Part shown: piece after piece, positions 26,011 through 34,099 of the stretch
Numbering within the stretch: the first letter of the stretch is position 1
Layout of the letters: the number at the start of each line of letters is the position of its first letter
Source: Williamsia sp. DF01-3
GTDB lineage: Bacteria; Actinomycetota; Actinomycetes; Mycobacteriales; Mycobacteriaceae
Assembly: GCF_023051145.1 (NCBI RefSeq)
Contig: NZ_JALKFS010000005.1
Coordinates: 1,674,001 to 1,738,000, forward strand
Length of the DNA stretch: 64,000 bases
Direction of reading: 5' to 3'
Notes under the pieces: generated by a model
Database searches by the model: none
Told to the model about the DNA's origin: nothing
The model's input: only the letters and a program-made list of their open reading frames with translations
Position numbers and translations under genes: made by a program

Positions 26011-26897
26011 ATGAGCTGGAACACATCGGATATTCCTGACCAAACCGGACGGACTTTTTCATCACCGGAGCGAACAGCGGGCTCGGTGAGCAGAGCGCAC
26101 TCGCGTTGGGCGCCGCCGGCGCGCGGGTGATCCTCGCCTGCCGCAACGTCGCCAAGGCGGAGCCGGTCGCCGCGCGAATCGGCGACAACGCCACGATCAC
26201 CGAACTCGACCTGGCGAGCCTGGACTCGGTTCGTGCATGCGCCGAACGAACGGGGCCGATCGACGTGCTGATCAACAACGCCGGCGTGATGGCGGTCCCG
26301 CAGGGGCGCACCGCAGATGGGTTCGAAATGCAGTTCGGCACAAATCATCTCGGGCACTTCGCGCTCACCGGTCTGCTCCTGCCCAAGGTGTCCGACCGGG
26401 TCGTGACGTTGTCGTCGTCCATGCACCAGATCGGCAAGATGAACCTCGAGGACCCCAACTACCGCCAGCGTCGGTACTCGCGGTGGCCCGCCTACGGTCA
26501 GTCCAAACTGGCCAACCTGCTGTTCGGGTATGAATTGGCCAAGCGCCTCACCGCGGTGGGTTCGCACGTGAAATCAATTGTGGCGCACCCCGGTTACGCA
26601 TCGACGGAGCTTCAGTCGCACACCGAGTCGATCTGGGATCGCGTGATGGCGCTGGGTGGCTCCTACTTCGCCCAGTCCGCTGCCGACGGCGCACTTCCGC
26701 AGCTGTATGCGGCGACGTCCCCGCAGGCGCGTTCGGGTGCCTTCTATGGTCCGACCCAGTTGGGTGGGATGCGCGGGGCACCCGGACCCGCCAAGTCGAA
26801 CAAGCGATCACACGATGAGCTGATGGCAGCCGGGCTGTGGGACCTGTCCGAATCACTCACCGGGGTCGAGTACTCGTTCGAGCAGGTATCGCGATAA
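26011..26897 (+). pseudogene. Short-chain dehydrogenase/reductase with a frameshift in a T run
   Basis: Starting at ATG 26011, the frame reads [16 protein letters not shown] and then goes wrong after the T5 run at 26055-26059. One more T gives [18 protein letters not shown] and joins the frame that runs to 26897, making about 295 residues. The corrected protein has the NAD(P)-binding TGxxxGxG motif, NNAGVMA, and the catalytic YGQSKLANL (Tyr-x3-Lys). It is of the retinol-dehydrogenase/oxidoreductase type common in Mycobacteriales. A homopolymer error is the likely cause. Confidence 0.88.
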
Positions 26898-26903
26898 TCG
26901 AGC

Positions 26904-27533
26904 TCACAGCACGCCGCGCGGCCGGAACTGCACGCTGACGCGAGGCCCCACACCGGTGGTCTTGGGCACCGCGTGCTCCCACGTGCGCTGGCAGCTGCCG
27001 CCCATGACGAGCAGGTCGCCGTGGCCGACGGTGAACTTCAACGACGCGCCGCCGCCGACCGGACGTAACAGGAGTGGCCGGGGTGAGCCGAGGGACACGA
27101 TGGCGACCATCGTGTCCTCGGTCTTGCCCCGGCCGATCTTGTCTCCATGCCACGCGACACTGTCGTTTCCATTGCGATACAGACAGAGTCCGGCAGTGGC
27201 GAACCCTTCGGGTAGCTCGCGGCGGTAGTGATGGCCGAGGGCCTCGCGACATCTGTCCAAGAGGGGATGCGGCAGTTGCGCATGTTCCCCGTAGTGGCAC
27301 AGCAGACGGGGCACATCGAGTACTCGGTCGTACATCGTGCGTCGCTCGTCGCGCCAGGGCACGTCGGCGGACAGGCGGCTGAACAGTTCGTCCGCGCCGA
27401 CTATCCAGCCGGGCCGCAGGTCCACCCAGGCGCCGTGCGTGAGCGGGCGCCTGACGACTGCGCTTCCCAGCTCCGACAGCGCCGGGTCCGTGGATGCTTC
27501 CTCGAACAGTGAGGCCTGGCGACCGGCATTCAT
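26904..27533 (-). CDS. AlkB-type alpha-ketoglutarate-dependent dioxygenase
   Basis: From ATG 27533 the protein has about 209 residues (218 from 27560). The 2-oxoglutarate/iron motif is visible as WHGDKIG (His-x-Asp), a later RTWEHAVPKT with the third ligand His, and PRVSVQFRPRG with the oxoglutarate-binding Arg. LPHPLLDRCREALGHHY and GLCLYRNGNDSVAWH are typical for AlkB homologues. It should repair alkylated bases by oxidative demethylation. Its 3' end nearly meets the SDR gene. Confidence 0.92.
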   Translation of the reverse strand: MNAGRQASLFEEASTDPALSELGSAVVRRPLTHGAWVDLRPGWIVGADELFSRLSADVPWRDERRTMYDRVLDVPRLLCHYGEHAQLPHPLLDRCREALGHHYRRELPEGFATAGLCLYRNGNDSVAWHGDKIGRGKTEDTMVAIVSLGSPRPLLLRPVGGGASLKFTVGHGDLLVMGGSCQRTWEHAVPKTTGVGPRVSVQFRPRGVL

Positions 27534-27599
27534 GGTTCCAGGATAGCCGCTATCGAACACGCGTGCGAATAGAATGATTGACGAGACTGTCAGACCTTA

Positions 27600-27618
27600 G
27601 GTAAAGTAACTCTTTACC
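27600..27618. promoter_or_regulatory. GGTAAAG-N5-CTTTACC palindrome upstream of the CNNM-type gene pair
   Basis: A perfect 7-bp inverted repeat lies 118 bases before the first of two CNNM/CorC-type genes. A TTGACG (27579-27584) and TAAAGT (27602-27607) with an 18-base gap form a possible promoter whose -10 overlaps the left arm. Together they look like a repressible promoter. The binding protein is unknown; the sequence only loosely resembles metal-regulator boxes. Confidence 0.5.
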
Positions 27619-27735
27619 AACGACGGTTCGTCGCCGACGAACGCGCCATCTGCCAGAAAGAGTCATGTCGAGCGCATCGCGCCCATTCTTGTCCAGCATC
27701 ACCAGTGAACAACCGCGAGCGGGGCTGACCCGACG

Positions 27736-29091
27736 TTGATTGTCCTGACCATCGCCCTCGGTGTCGGCGTCGTCCTGCTCATCACCGCGATGACCGGCTA
27801 TTTTGTCGCCCAAGAGTTCGCTTTCATGTCGGTTGACCGATCCCGTCTCAAGGCGCGGGCCGAGGCAGGTGATGCGGGAGCCGCCCGCGCGCTCAAGGTC
27901 ACCCGGCGCACATCGTTCATGTTGTCCGGGGCGCAGCTGGGGATCACCGTGACCGGCCTGCTGGTCGGCTATGTCGCCGAACCGCTCATCGGCCGGGGAT
28001 TGGGGGAATTGCTCGGCGGAGTCGGCATCCCCACCGGCGTAGGTATCGCCGTCGGCGCTGTCATCGCGGTGGTGTTCTCGACCTTCGTCCAGATGCTCTT
28101 CGGCGAGCTGTTCCCGAAGAACCTCGCGATCGCGCGCCCCGAACCCGTCGCGCGCCGGCTCGCCCTGTCGACCACCATCTACCTCTCGCTCTTCGGCTGG
28201 CTGATCTGGTTGTTCGACCAGTCATCGAACCTGTTGCTGCGAGCCCTGCGCATCGAACCGGTGCACGACGTGGAGCACTCGGCGACCGCTCGCGATCTCG
28301 AGCACATCGTCGCCAGGTCTCGCGAAGTCGGCGAGTTGCCCGCGGAACTCTCCGCGCTGCTCGACCGGATCCTCGACTTCCCCGATCGCACCGCCGAACA
28401 CGCGATGGTGCCGCGCGCCCGGGTGGACACCGTGAGTGCCGACGCCCCGGTGACGCAGGTGCTGACAACCATGGGGAGTGGCCACACGCGTTACCCCGTG
28501 GTCGGTACGACTTCCGATGATCTGCTGGGTGTGATCGATCTGCATGACCTGCTGTCGGTGCAGCCGGACGGTGCCGACGCTGCGTCCTGCATGCGTGAAG
28601 CGGTGATCGTACCCACCAGTCTTCCTCTGCCGCAGGTGGTCTCGCGATTGGTGGGCGCATCGGCGGAGATGGCACTCGTGGTGGACGAGTACGGCGGATT
28701 TGCCGGAGTCATCACCATCGAGGACATCGCTGAAGAGCTGGTGGGTGACATCGCCGATGAACACGACGACGGTCACGTCGCGATCAGCGGGTCGCGCGAG
28801 GACGGCTGGACGATCGCCGGGGATGTGCACCTCGACGAGGTGGAGCGACTGGTGGGACACCGGATACCGGAAGGCGATGTCGAAACGCTCTCGGGTCTGG
28901 TGGTTTCCAGGTTCGCCGACTTTCCCGCCGTGAACGACGTTGTCGCCATCCCTCTTTCGCCCGACCCGGCCGACCTGGTCGACGAGTCGACCCCGGCCCC
29001 GCGACTTCTGAAGGCACAGGTGCTGGCCATCGACAACCGGGTCCCGTCATCGCTCCTGGTGACGATCAGCGGTACGGAGATCCACTCATGA
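27736..29091 (+). CDS. CNNM/CorC-type (hemolysin-like) membrane protein, long form
   Basis: The 451-residue protein starts at TTG 27736. It has an N-terminal DUF21/CNNM membrane domain of about four segments (residues 1-180, with SGAQLGITVTGLLVGYVAEP and QMLFGELFPKNLAIARPEPVA). A CBS pair follows (about 205-330: HAMVPRARVDTVS, TRYPVVGTTSDDLLGVIDLHDLL, VVDEYGGFAGVITIEDIAEELVGDI). The C-terminal CorC_HlyC domain is at about 350-440. Family members handle Mg2+ or other divalent cations. It overlaps the second family member by 4 bases (ATGA), so the two probably work together. Confidence 0.93.
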   Translation: MIVLTIALGVGVVLLITAMTGYFVAQEFAFMSVDRSRLKARAEAGDAGAARALKVTRRTSFMLSGAQLGITVTGLLVGYVAEPLIGRGLGELLGGVGIPTGVGIAVGAVIAVVFSTFVQMLFGELFPKNLAIARPEPVARRLALSTTIYLSLFGWLIWLFDQSSNLLLRALRIEPVHDVEHSATARDLEHIVARSREVGELPAELSALLDRILDFPDRTAEHAMVPRARVDTVSADAPVTQVLTTMGSGHTRYPVVGTTSDDLLGVIDLHDLLSVQPDGADAASCMREAVIVPTSLPLPQVVSRLVGASAEMALVVDEYGGFAGVITIEDIAEELVGDIADEHDDGHVAISGSREDGWTIAGDVHLDEVERLVGHRIPEGDVETLSGLVVSRFADFPAVNDVVAIPLSPDPADLVDESTPAPRLLKAQVLAIDNRVPSSLLVTISGTEIHS

Positions 29092-30101
29092 GTAATCCAT
29101 GGATTGTCCTGGCCATCACGGTGGCGTTGATCGCTGCCAGTGCCTTCTTCGTCGCCGTCGAGTTCGCGCTGATAGCCGCACGCCGTCACCGACTCGAGGA
29201 TGCCGCACCCGACAGCCGTGCGGCCCGCGCCGCCCTGCGCAGTGCTTCCGAACTGTCGGTGTTGCTGGCGGGTTCACAGTTGGGCATCACCGTCTGCACC
29301 CTGGCGCTCGGTGCGGTCACCAAACCCGCTGTGCACCACTGGCTCACCCCACTGTTCGATGACTGGGGCGCACCCTCATGGCTCGCGGACGTCGCCGGAT
29401 TCGTTCTGGCCCTCATCATCGTCACCTTCCTGCACCTGGTTGTCGGTGAGATGGCACCGAAGTCGTGGGCCATTGCACATCCCGAACGATCGGCCACGCT
29501 GCTCGCCCTGCCGATGAGGGGTTTCATGGTGCTCACCCGGCCGATCTTGTTGGCGCTCAACCACATGGCGAACTGGTTCTTGGCCAAGGTGGGAGTCGAA
29601 CCGGTCGACGAGCTCGAGTCCGGGCAGGACTCGGCAACGCTACGGCATCTCGTCGAGCACTCGGCGACGGTCGGCACACTCGACGAGCGCTACCACGGCC
29701 AGTTGATGGCCGCCCTGGAGTTGGAGAGTGTGACGATCGGGGAACTGCTGACGCCGGGCATCGAGCCGGTGAGTGTCCGAGCCGATGCGACCGTGGCGCA
29801 GGTTCGTGAAGCCGCCACCGGCAGTGGACATCTGCGGATCCTGGTCAGGGGTCGCCACACGGTGGAGGGAATGGTCCACGTGCGCGACACCATCGGGGTG
29901 CCGCAGAGCGGTCCTGCTCTGGAGCTGATGCGCCCGGTGCTGACCCTGCCCGGGACAACCCCGGTCTACGAGGCGCTGCAGCGGGCCAAGGCCGAGAGCA
30001 ACCACGTGATGGTGGTCGTCGACGACAGCAACCGTGAGCCGGGAATCCTCACGGTGAACGATGTGCTGCTGCGGTTGCTGCCGGTGGGTGCCGACGCCTG
30101 A
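29088..30101 (+). CDS. CNNM/CorC-type membrane protein, short form
   Basis: This 337-residue paralogue has the DUF21 membrane domain (AGSQLGITVCTLALGAVTKPAVHH, HLVVGEMAPKSWAIAHPERSA) and a CBS pair (about 215-335). It lacks the C-terminal CorC_HlyC domain of its partner. The same long-plus-short arrangement occurs in other actinobacteria. Coupled translation with the upstream gene suggests a hetero-oligomeric transporter or regulator of divalent cations. Confidence 0.92.
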   Translation: MSNPWIVLAITVALIAASAFFVAVEFALIAARRHRLEDAAPDSRAARAALRSASELSVLLAGSQLGITVCTLALGAVTKPAVHHWLTPLFDDWGAPSWLADVAGFVLALIIVTFLHLVVGEMAPKSWAIAHPERSATLLALPMRGFMVLTRPILLALNHMANWFLAKVGVEPVDELESGQDSATLRHLVEHSATVGTLDERYHGQLMAALELESVTIGELLTPGIEPVSVRADATVAQVREAATGSGHLRILVRGRHTVEGMVHVRDTIGVPQSGPALELMRPVLTLPGTTPVYEALQRAKAESNHVMVVVDDSNREPGILTVNDVLLRLLPVGADA

Positions 30102-30134
30102 TCGTGAGTCGGCGCTGACCAGGGTATTCGACCG

Positions 30135-31322
30135 TCAGGACAGGGCGCGGAGGCGCTCGGCTGCCTGTTCGATCACGGCGTCCTCCTTGGCGAACGCGAA
30201 CCGCACCAGATGGGTCCACTGCTCGGGGTGGTCCACGAACGCGCTGACCGGGACCGCGGCGACCCCGATGCGAGCAGGCAGATCGCGGCAGAACTGGGCG
30301 CCGTCGTGGTAGCCGAGTGGCCGGGGGTCGGCGCAGACAAAGTAGGTGCCCTCGCTGCGGTGGACGCCGAAGCCCACGTCCGTCAGCGCGGCGGAGATGA
30401 GGTCACGCTTGCGCTGCAACCCGGCCGACGATCGCCGGACCCATTCCATCTCCGTGCCCAGAGCGACGGCGATTGCCGGCTGGAACGGGCCGCTGCCGAC
30501 AAAGCTCATGAACTGCTTGGCGGCTCGGGCCGCTGCGATCAACTCGGCCGGACCACTGATCCACCCGACCTTCCATCCGGTGACGTTGAAGGTCTTGCCT
30601 GCCGATGACACCCGCAACGTGCGCTCGCGCATCCCGGGCAGCGTCGCCAGAGGCGTGTGTACCCGCCCGTCGAACACCAGGTGCTCGTAGACCTCGTCGG
30701 TCAGTACCAGCACGTCGTTGTCGATGCAGACCTTGGCGATGGCCCTCAGATCTTCATCGGAAAGCACTGTGCCGGTGGGGTTGTGCGGACTGTTGATCAC
30801 CACCATGGCCGTCTCGGGGGTGACGGCCGTGCGAAGGGCGTCGTGGTCGAGTGCAAAACCGTCGCCATCGGCGATCAGAGGGATGGTCACCCGCTCGGCA
30901 CCGGCCATCGCTGTCGCGGCGGCGTAGGCGTCGTAATACGGTTCGATCAGCACCACCCGTTCGCCGGGCTCGACCAGCCCGATGATTGCTCCGGCGATCG
31001 CCTCGGTGGCGCCGACCGTGATCAGTACCTCGGTGGCCGGATCGTACTGCAGGCCATAGTGATCGAGTTGGTGCTGGGCCACCGCCTCCCGCAGGGCCGG
31101 GATGCCTGGACCGGGCGGGTACTGGTTCTGGCCGGTCGCGATGGCCTCTTGCGCCGCGGCGAGCATCGCCGCCGGGCCGTCGGTGTCCGGGAATCCCTGA
31201 CCGAGATTGATGGCATCGTGCTCGGCCGCCAGCTGCGACATCTCGGCGAAGATGGTGGACGAGAACGGCTGTAGGCGCTTGACCGTCCGCATGCGGGCTG
31301 CCGGCTTCTTTTCGCTGGTCAT
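30135..31322 (-). CDS. dapC: PLP aminotransferase, probable N-succinyldiaminopimelate aminotransferase
   Basis: The 395-residue fold-type I aminotransferase has INLGQGFPDTDGP, NQYPPGPGIPALR, VINSPHNPTGTVLS, DEVYEHLVFDG and the PLP lysine in SSAGKTFNVTGWKVGW. From memory it matches M. tuberculosis DapC (Rv0858c) closely along its length, including the FVCADPRPLGYHDGAQFC segment. It should act in the lysine/meso-diaminopimelate pathway, although related enzymes include kynurenine and methionine aminotransferases. Its start overlaps the stop of the ECF41 gene upstream on the same strand. Confidence 0.82.
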   Translation of the reverse strand: MTSEKKPAARMRTVKRLQPFSSTIFAEMSQLAAEHDAINLGQGFPDTDGPAAMLAAAQEAIATGQNQYPPGPGIPALREAVAQHQLDHYGLQYDPATEVLITVGATEAIAGAIIGLVEPGERVVLIEPYYDAYAAATAMAGAERVTIPLIADGDGFALDHDALRTAVTPETAMVVINSPHNPTGTVLSDEDLRAIAKVCIDNDVLVLTDEVYEHLVFDGRVHTPLATLPGMRERTLRVSSAGKTFNVTGWKVGWISGPAELIAAARAAKQFMSFVGSGPFQPAIAVALGTEMEWVRRSSAGLQRKRDLISAALTDVGFGVHRSEGTYFVCADPRPLGYHDGAQFCRDLPARIGVAAVPVSAFVDHPEQWTHLVRFAFAKEDAVIEQAAERLRALS

Positions 31323-32176
31323 CGGAAGAGTGGTGTCCCGGTGAGCTTGTCCGGATTCGACAGGTCGTACACCGCGACGATCTTGCCGCCGCTGACGGCC
31401 AGCGCCGTCACCCGCCGATGCAGCGGGCTCTGTTCACGGATCCCGGCGTCGGTGAGCAGGCCCATCTCGCCGTTGATCAGCACGGGACGCGTGTGGCGGG
31501 TCATCTCGCTGCCGTACCGCGTCATCACGGTGGAGAGCAGTCGCAGGACGGTGGCCGAGCCGACGATCGGGCCGGTTGCCGACCTCGTGACCCCGTTGCT
31601 GTCGGCAAAGTACGTCAGATCCGGGTGAGCAAGTGCGGCAAGCGATTCCATGTCGCCCAATGTCAACGCGAGCACGCCTTGCGCGACCACCTCGTTATGG
31701 TCTTCGATGCTGTCGGGCTGCAGCGTGTCGGCCATCAGCTCGGCACCCTTGTCGGCGAGCCGGTTGACCTTGTCGGCCGAGATCGCCAAGGCGCCGGCGA
31801 TCTGCCCGGCGTCTGTTCCGAAACAATCCCGCAGCACGTACGAGATGCGGGTCGTGGGGGACAGTGATTCGAGGGCCACCATGGTGGCCAGGCGTGCGCC
31901 GTCGCCTGCGACGGCCGACGCCAGCGGATCCTCGAACGAATCGGGTTCGAGGACAATGGGTTCGGGAAGCCATGGCCCGGTATAGGTCTGTTTGCGTACT
32001 GCAGCCGCCTGCAGTGCCGCGAGAGCGGCCCGCACTGTGCGGACCAAGCGGTCTGCCGGGTCTGAGGTGGAACCGCCGTCGGCCGCAATCCCGAGGGCAG
32101 CGACAACACTGCCGGTGAGCCGATAGCCGACCGACAACAGCTGCGGGTCACTCCGCTCGAACGTCGCAGTGGACAC
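31319..32176 (-). CDS. ECF41-type sigma factor with SnoaL-like C-terminal domain
   Basis: The 285-residue protein carries the ECF41 linker motif WLPEP (residues 69-73), a sigma-4-like HTH (TRISYVLRDCFGTDAGQIAGALAISADKVNRLADKG, about 105-140), a SnoaL-like domain (about 160-275), and the terminal DLSNPDKL motif of this group. The N-terminal sigma-2 part is odd: the usual acidic DAEDxxQE core-binding helix is replaced by VVAALGIAADGG. It may therefore bind RNA polymerase weakly or act differently. It is co-transcribed with dapC (4-base overlap). ECF41 factors often sit beside oxidoreductase (COE) genes, which is not so here. Confidence 0.82.
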   Translation of the reverse strand: MSTATFERSDPQLLSVGYRLTGSVVAALGIAADGGSTSDPADRLVRTVRAALAALQAAAVRKQTYTGPWLPEPIVLEPDSFEDPLASAVAGDGARLATMVALESLSPTTRISYVLRDCFGTDAGQIAGALAISADKVNRLADKGAELMADTLQPDSIEDHNEVVAQGVLALTLGDMESLAALAHPDLTYFADSNGVTRSATGPIVGSATVLRLLSTVMTRYGSEMTRHTRPVLINGEMGLLTDAGIREQSPLHRRVTALAVSGGKIVAVYDLSNPDKLTGTPLFR

Positions 32177-32261
32177 CTCGACAGCTTACAGTTTGCCGAT
32201 GGTCAGATGCCCATTGCCGGTGGTTCCACCTCCGCGTCGTCGACCTCGCCTTCTCAGTTCG

Positions 32262-33914
32262 TCAGCCGACGGCGGGTCCGAGAAGATCGTCGGCATCGGT
32301 GATCCGGTATGCGTACCCCTGCTCAGCGAGGAACCGCTGGCGGTGTGCCGCGTAATCGGCGTCCACCGTGTCGCGGGAGACCACCGAATAGAAGTGCGCC
32401 TGACCACCGTCGGCCTTCGGACGCAGCAAACGCCCCAGGCGCTGAGCTTCTTCCTGGCGAGAACCGAATGTGCCCGACACCTGGACCGCGACCGACGCCT
32501 CGGGGAGATCGATCGAGAAGTTCGCGACCTTCGAGACCACCAGCGTCTGGATCTCCCCGGTGCGGAACTTTGCGAACAACTCCTCGCGCTCCTTGTTCTT
32601 CGTCGACCCCTTGATCACGGGCGCGTCGAGGGCAGCGCCGAGTTCGTCGAGCTGATCCAGATAGGCGCCGATGATCAGTGTCTGAGAGTCCTTGTGCTGC
32701 TCGAGGATCGACTTCACCACATTGATCTTGGTATGCGCTGTCGAACAGAGTTTGTACTTCTCCTCCGGCTCGGCGACCGCGTATTCGAGGCGCTCGTTGT
32801 CGGTGAGTGTCACCCGCACCTCGATGCACTCGGCGGGGGCGATCCAGCCCTGCGCCTCGATGTCCTTCCACGGCGCGTCGTAGCGCTTGGGTCCGATCAG
32901 GCTGAAGACGTCGCCTTCCCGGCCGTCCTCACGGACCAGGGTGGCGGTGAGACCGAGGCGGCGCCGCGACTGCAGATCGGCCGTCATCCGGAACACCGGC
33001 GCGGGCAACAGGTGGACCTCGTCATAGATGATCAGGCCCCAGTCGCGGGAGTCGAACAGATCAAGATTGCGGTACTCGCCCTTGGATTTGCGGGTCATCA
33101 CCTGATAGGTGGCGATGGTGACGGGGCGGATCTCCTTGCGTTCACCCGAGTACTCACCGATCTCTTCTTCGGTCAGCGACGTACGTGCGATGAGCTCGCG
33201 CTTCCACTGCCTGCCGGCGACCGTGTTGGTGACGAGGATGAGCGTGGTGGCCTGTGCCGTTGCCATCGCGGCCGCACCGACCATGGTCTTGCCTGCACCA
33301 CAGGGCAGCACCACCACACCGGATCCGCCCGCCCAGAACGACTCGGCGGCCAGCTGCTGGTAGTCACGCAGCTCCCAGCCGTTCTCGTCCAGCTTGATCT
33401 CGTGGGCTTCGCCGTCGACGTACCCGGCGAGGTCCTCGGCAGGCCAGCCCACCTTCAGCAGGATCTGCTTGAGCCGGCCGCGCTCGGAGGGATGAACTAT
33501 GACCGTGTCGTCGTCCACCCGGGCGCCCAGCATCGGCGCCACCTTTTTGTTGCGCATGATCTCGACCAGCACCGCGCGATCGAAGCTGACCAGGGTCAAT
33601 CCGTGCACCGGACTCTTCACCAGCTGCAGCCGCCCGAAGCGGCCCATGGTGTCGACGACGTCCATCAGGAGAGGCTGCGGCACCGCATAGCGGGAGAACG
33701 TCACCAGCGCATCGACCACCTGCTCGGCGTCGTGCCCGGCAGCGCGCGCGTTCCACAACGCGAGCGGGGTCACCCGGTAGGTGTGCACGTGCTCGGGAGC
33801 CCTTTCGAGCTCGGCGAACGGCGCAATCGCAGCCCTCGCCTCGGCAGCCTGGGGGTGGTCGACCTCCAGTAGAAGGGTCTTGTCCGATTGCACGATCAAC
33901 GGTCCGTCAGTCAC
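32262..33914 (-). CDS. DNA repair helicase XPB (ERCC3-like)
   Basis: The 550-residue SF2 helicase has an N-terminal XPB-type damage-recognition region (about 1-170), then Walker A LPCGAGKTMV, the Walker B DEVH box (IYDEVHLLPAP), motif III GLTATLVRED (residues about 190-320), and helicase C with SGTFGSRQEEAQRLGRLLRPK. Bacterial XPB enzymes are 3'-5' helicases implicated in nucleotide excision repair. The next gene upstream on the same strand is a large helicase-associated protein, as in mycobacteria. GTG start at 33914. Confidence 0.93.
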   Translation of the reverse strand: MTDGPLIVQSDKTLLLEVDHPQAAEARAAIAPFAELERAPEHVHTYRVTPLALWNARAAGHDAEQVVDALVTFSRYAVPQPLLMDVVDTMGRFGRLQLVKSPVHGLTLVSFDRAVLVEIMRNKKVAPMLGARVDDDTVIVHPSERGRLKQILLKVGWPAEDLAGYVDGEAHEIKLDENGWELRDYQQLAAESFWAGGSGVVVLPCGAGKTMVGAAAMATAQATTLILVTNTVAGRQWKRELIARTSLTEEEIGEYSGERKEIRPVTIATYQVMTRKSKGEYRNLDLFDSRDWGLIIYDEVHLLPAPVFRMTADLQSRRRLGLTATLVREDGREGDVFSLIGPKRYDAPWKDIEAQGWIAPAECIEVRVTLTDNERLEYAVAEPEEKYKLCSTAHTKINVVKSILEQHKDSQTLIIGAYLDQLDELGAALDAPVIKGSTKNKEREELFAKFRTGEIQTLVVSKVANFSIDLPEASVAVQVSGTFGSRQEEAQRLGRLLRPKADGGQAHFYSVVSRDTVDADYAAHRQRFLAEQGYAYRITDADDLLGPAVG

Positions 33915-34099
33915 AAGGAACCATTCTCCTCAGAAGCAGCAGTTTGTGCCACGAGCGGTGGCCGGGGGATCGAGAGCTGCTACATGTGGCAACTCGCTTC
34001 GTGATCAACAGTCAACAGGCCGCCGAACTTCCCGGCGGCATCGGCCCGAGACGTCGTGGACGTAGGCGAAGGTCAGCGACGTGATGGCCGTGCTCGGAA

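Noticed and set aside
27594-27618. IdeR/DtxR iron box
   Set aside because: The TTAGG start is similar, but the second half does not follow the box consensus; kept only as an unassigned palindrome.
32169-33872. A 567-residue plus-strand frame opposite the XPB helicase
   Set aside because: It is antisense to a gene with clear helicase motifs; long shadow frames are common at this GC content.
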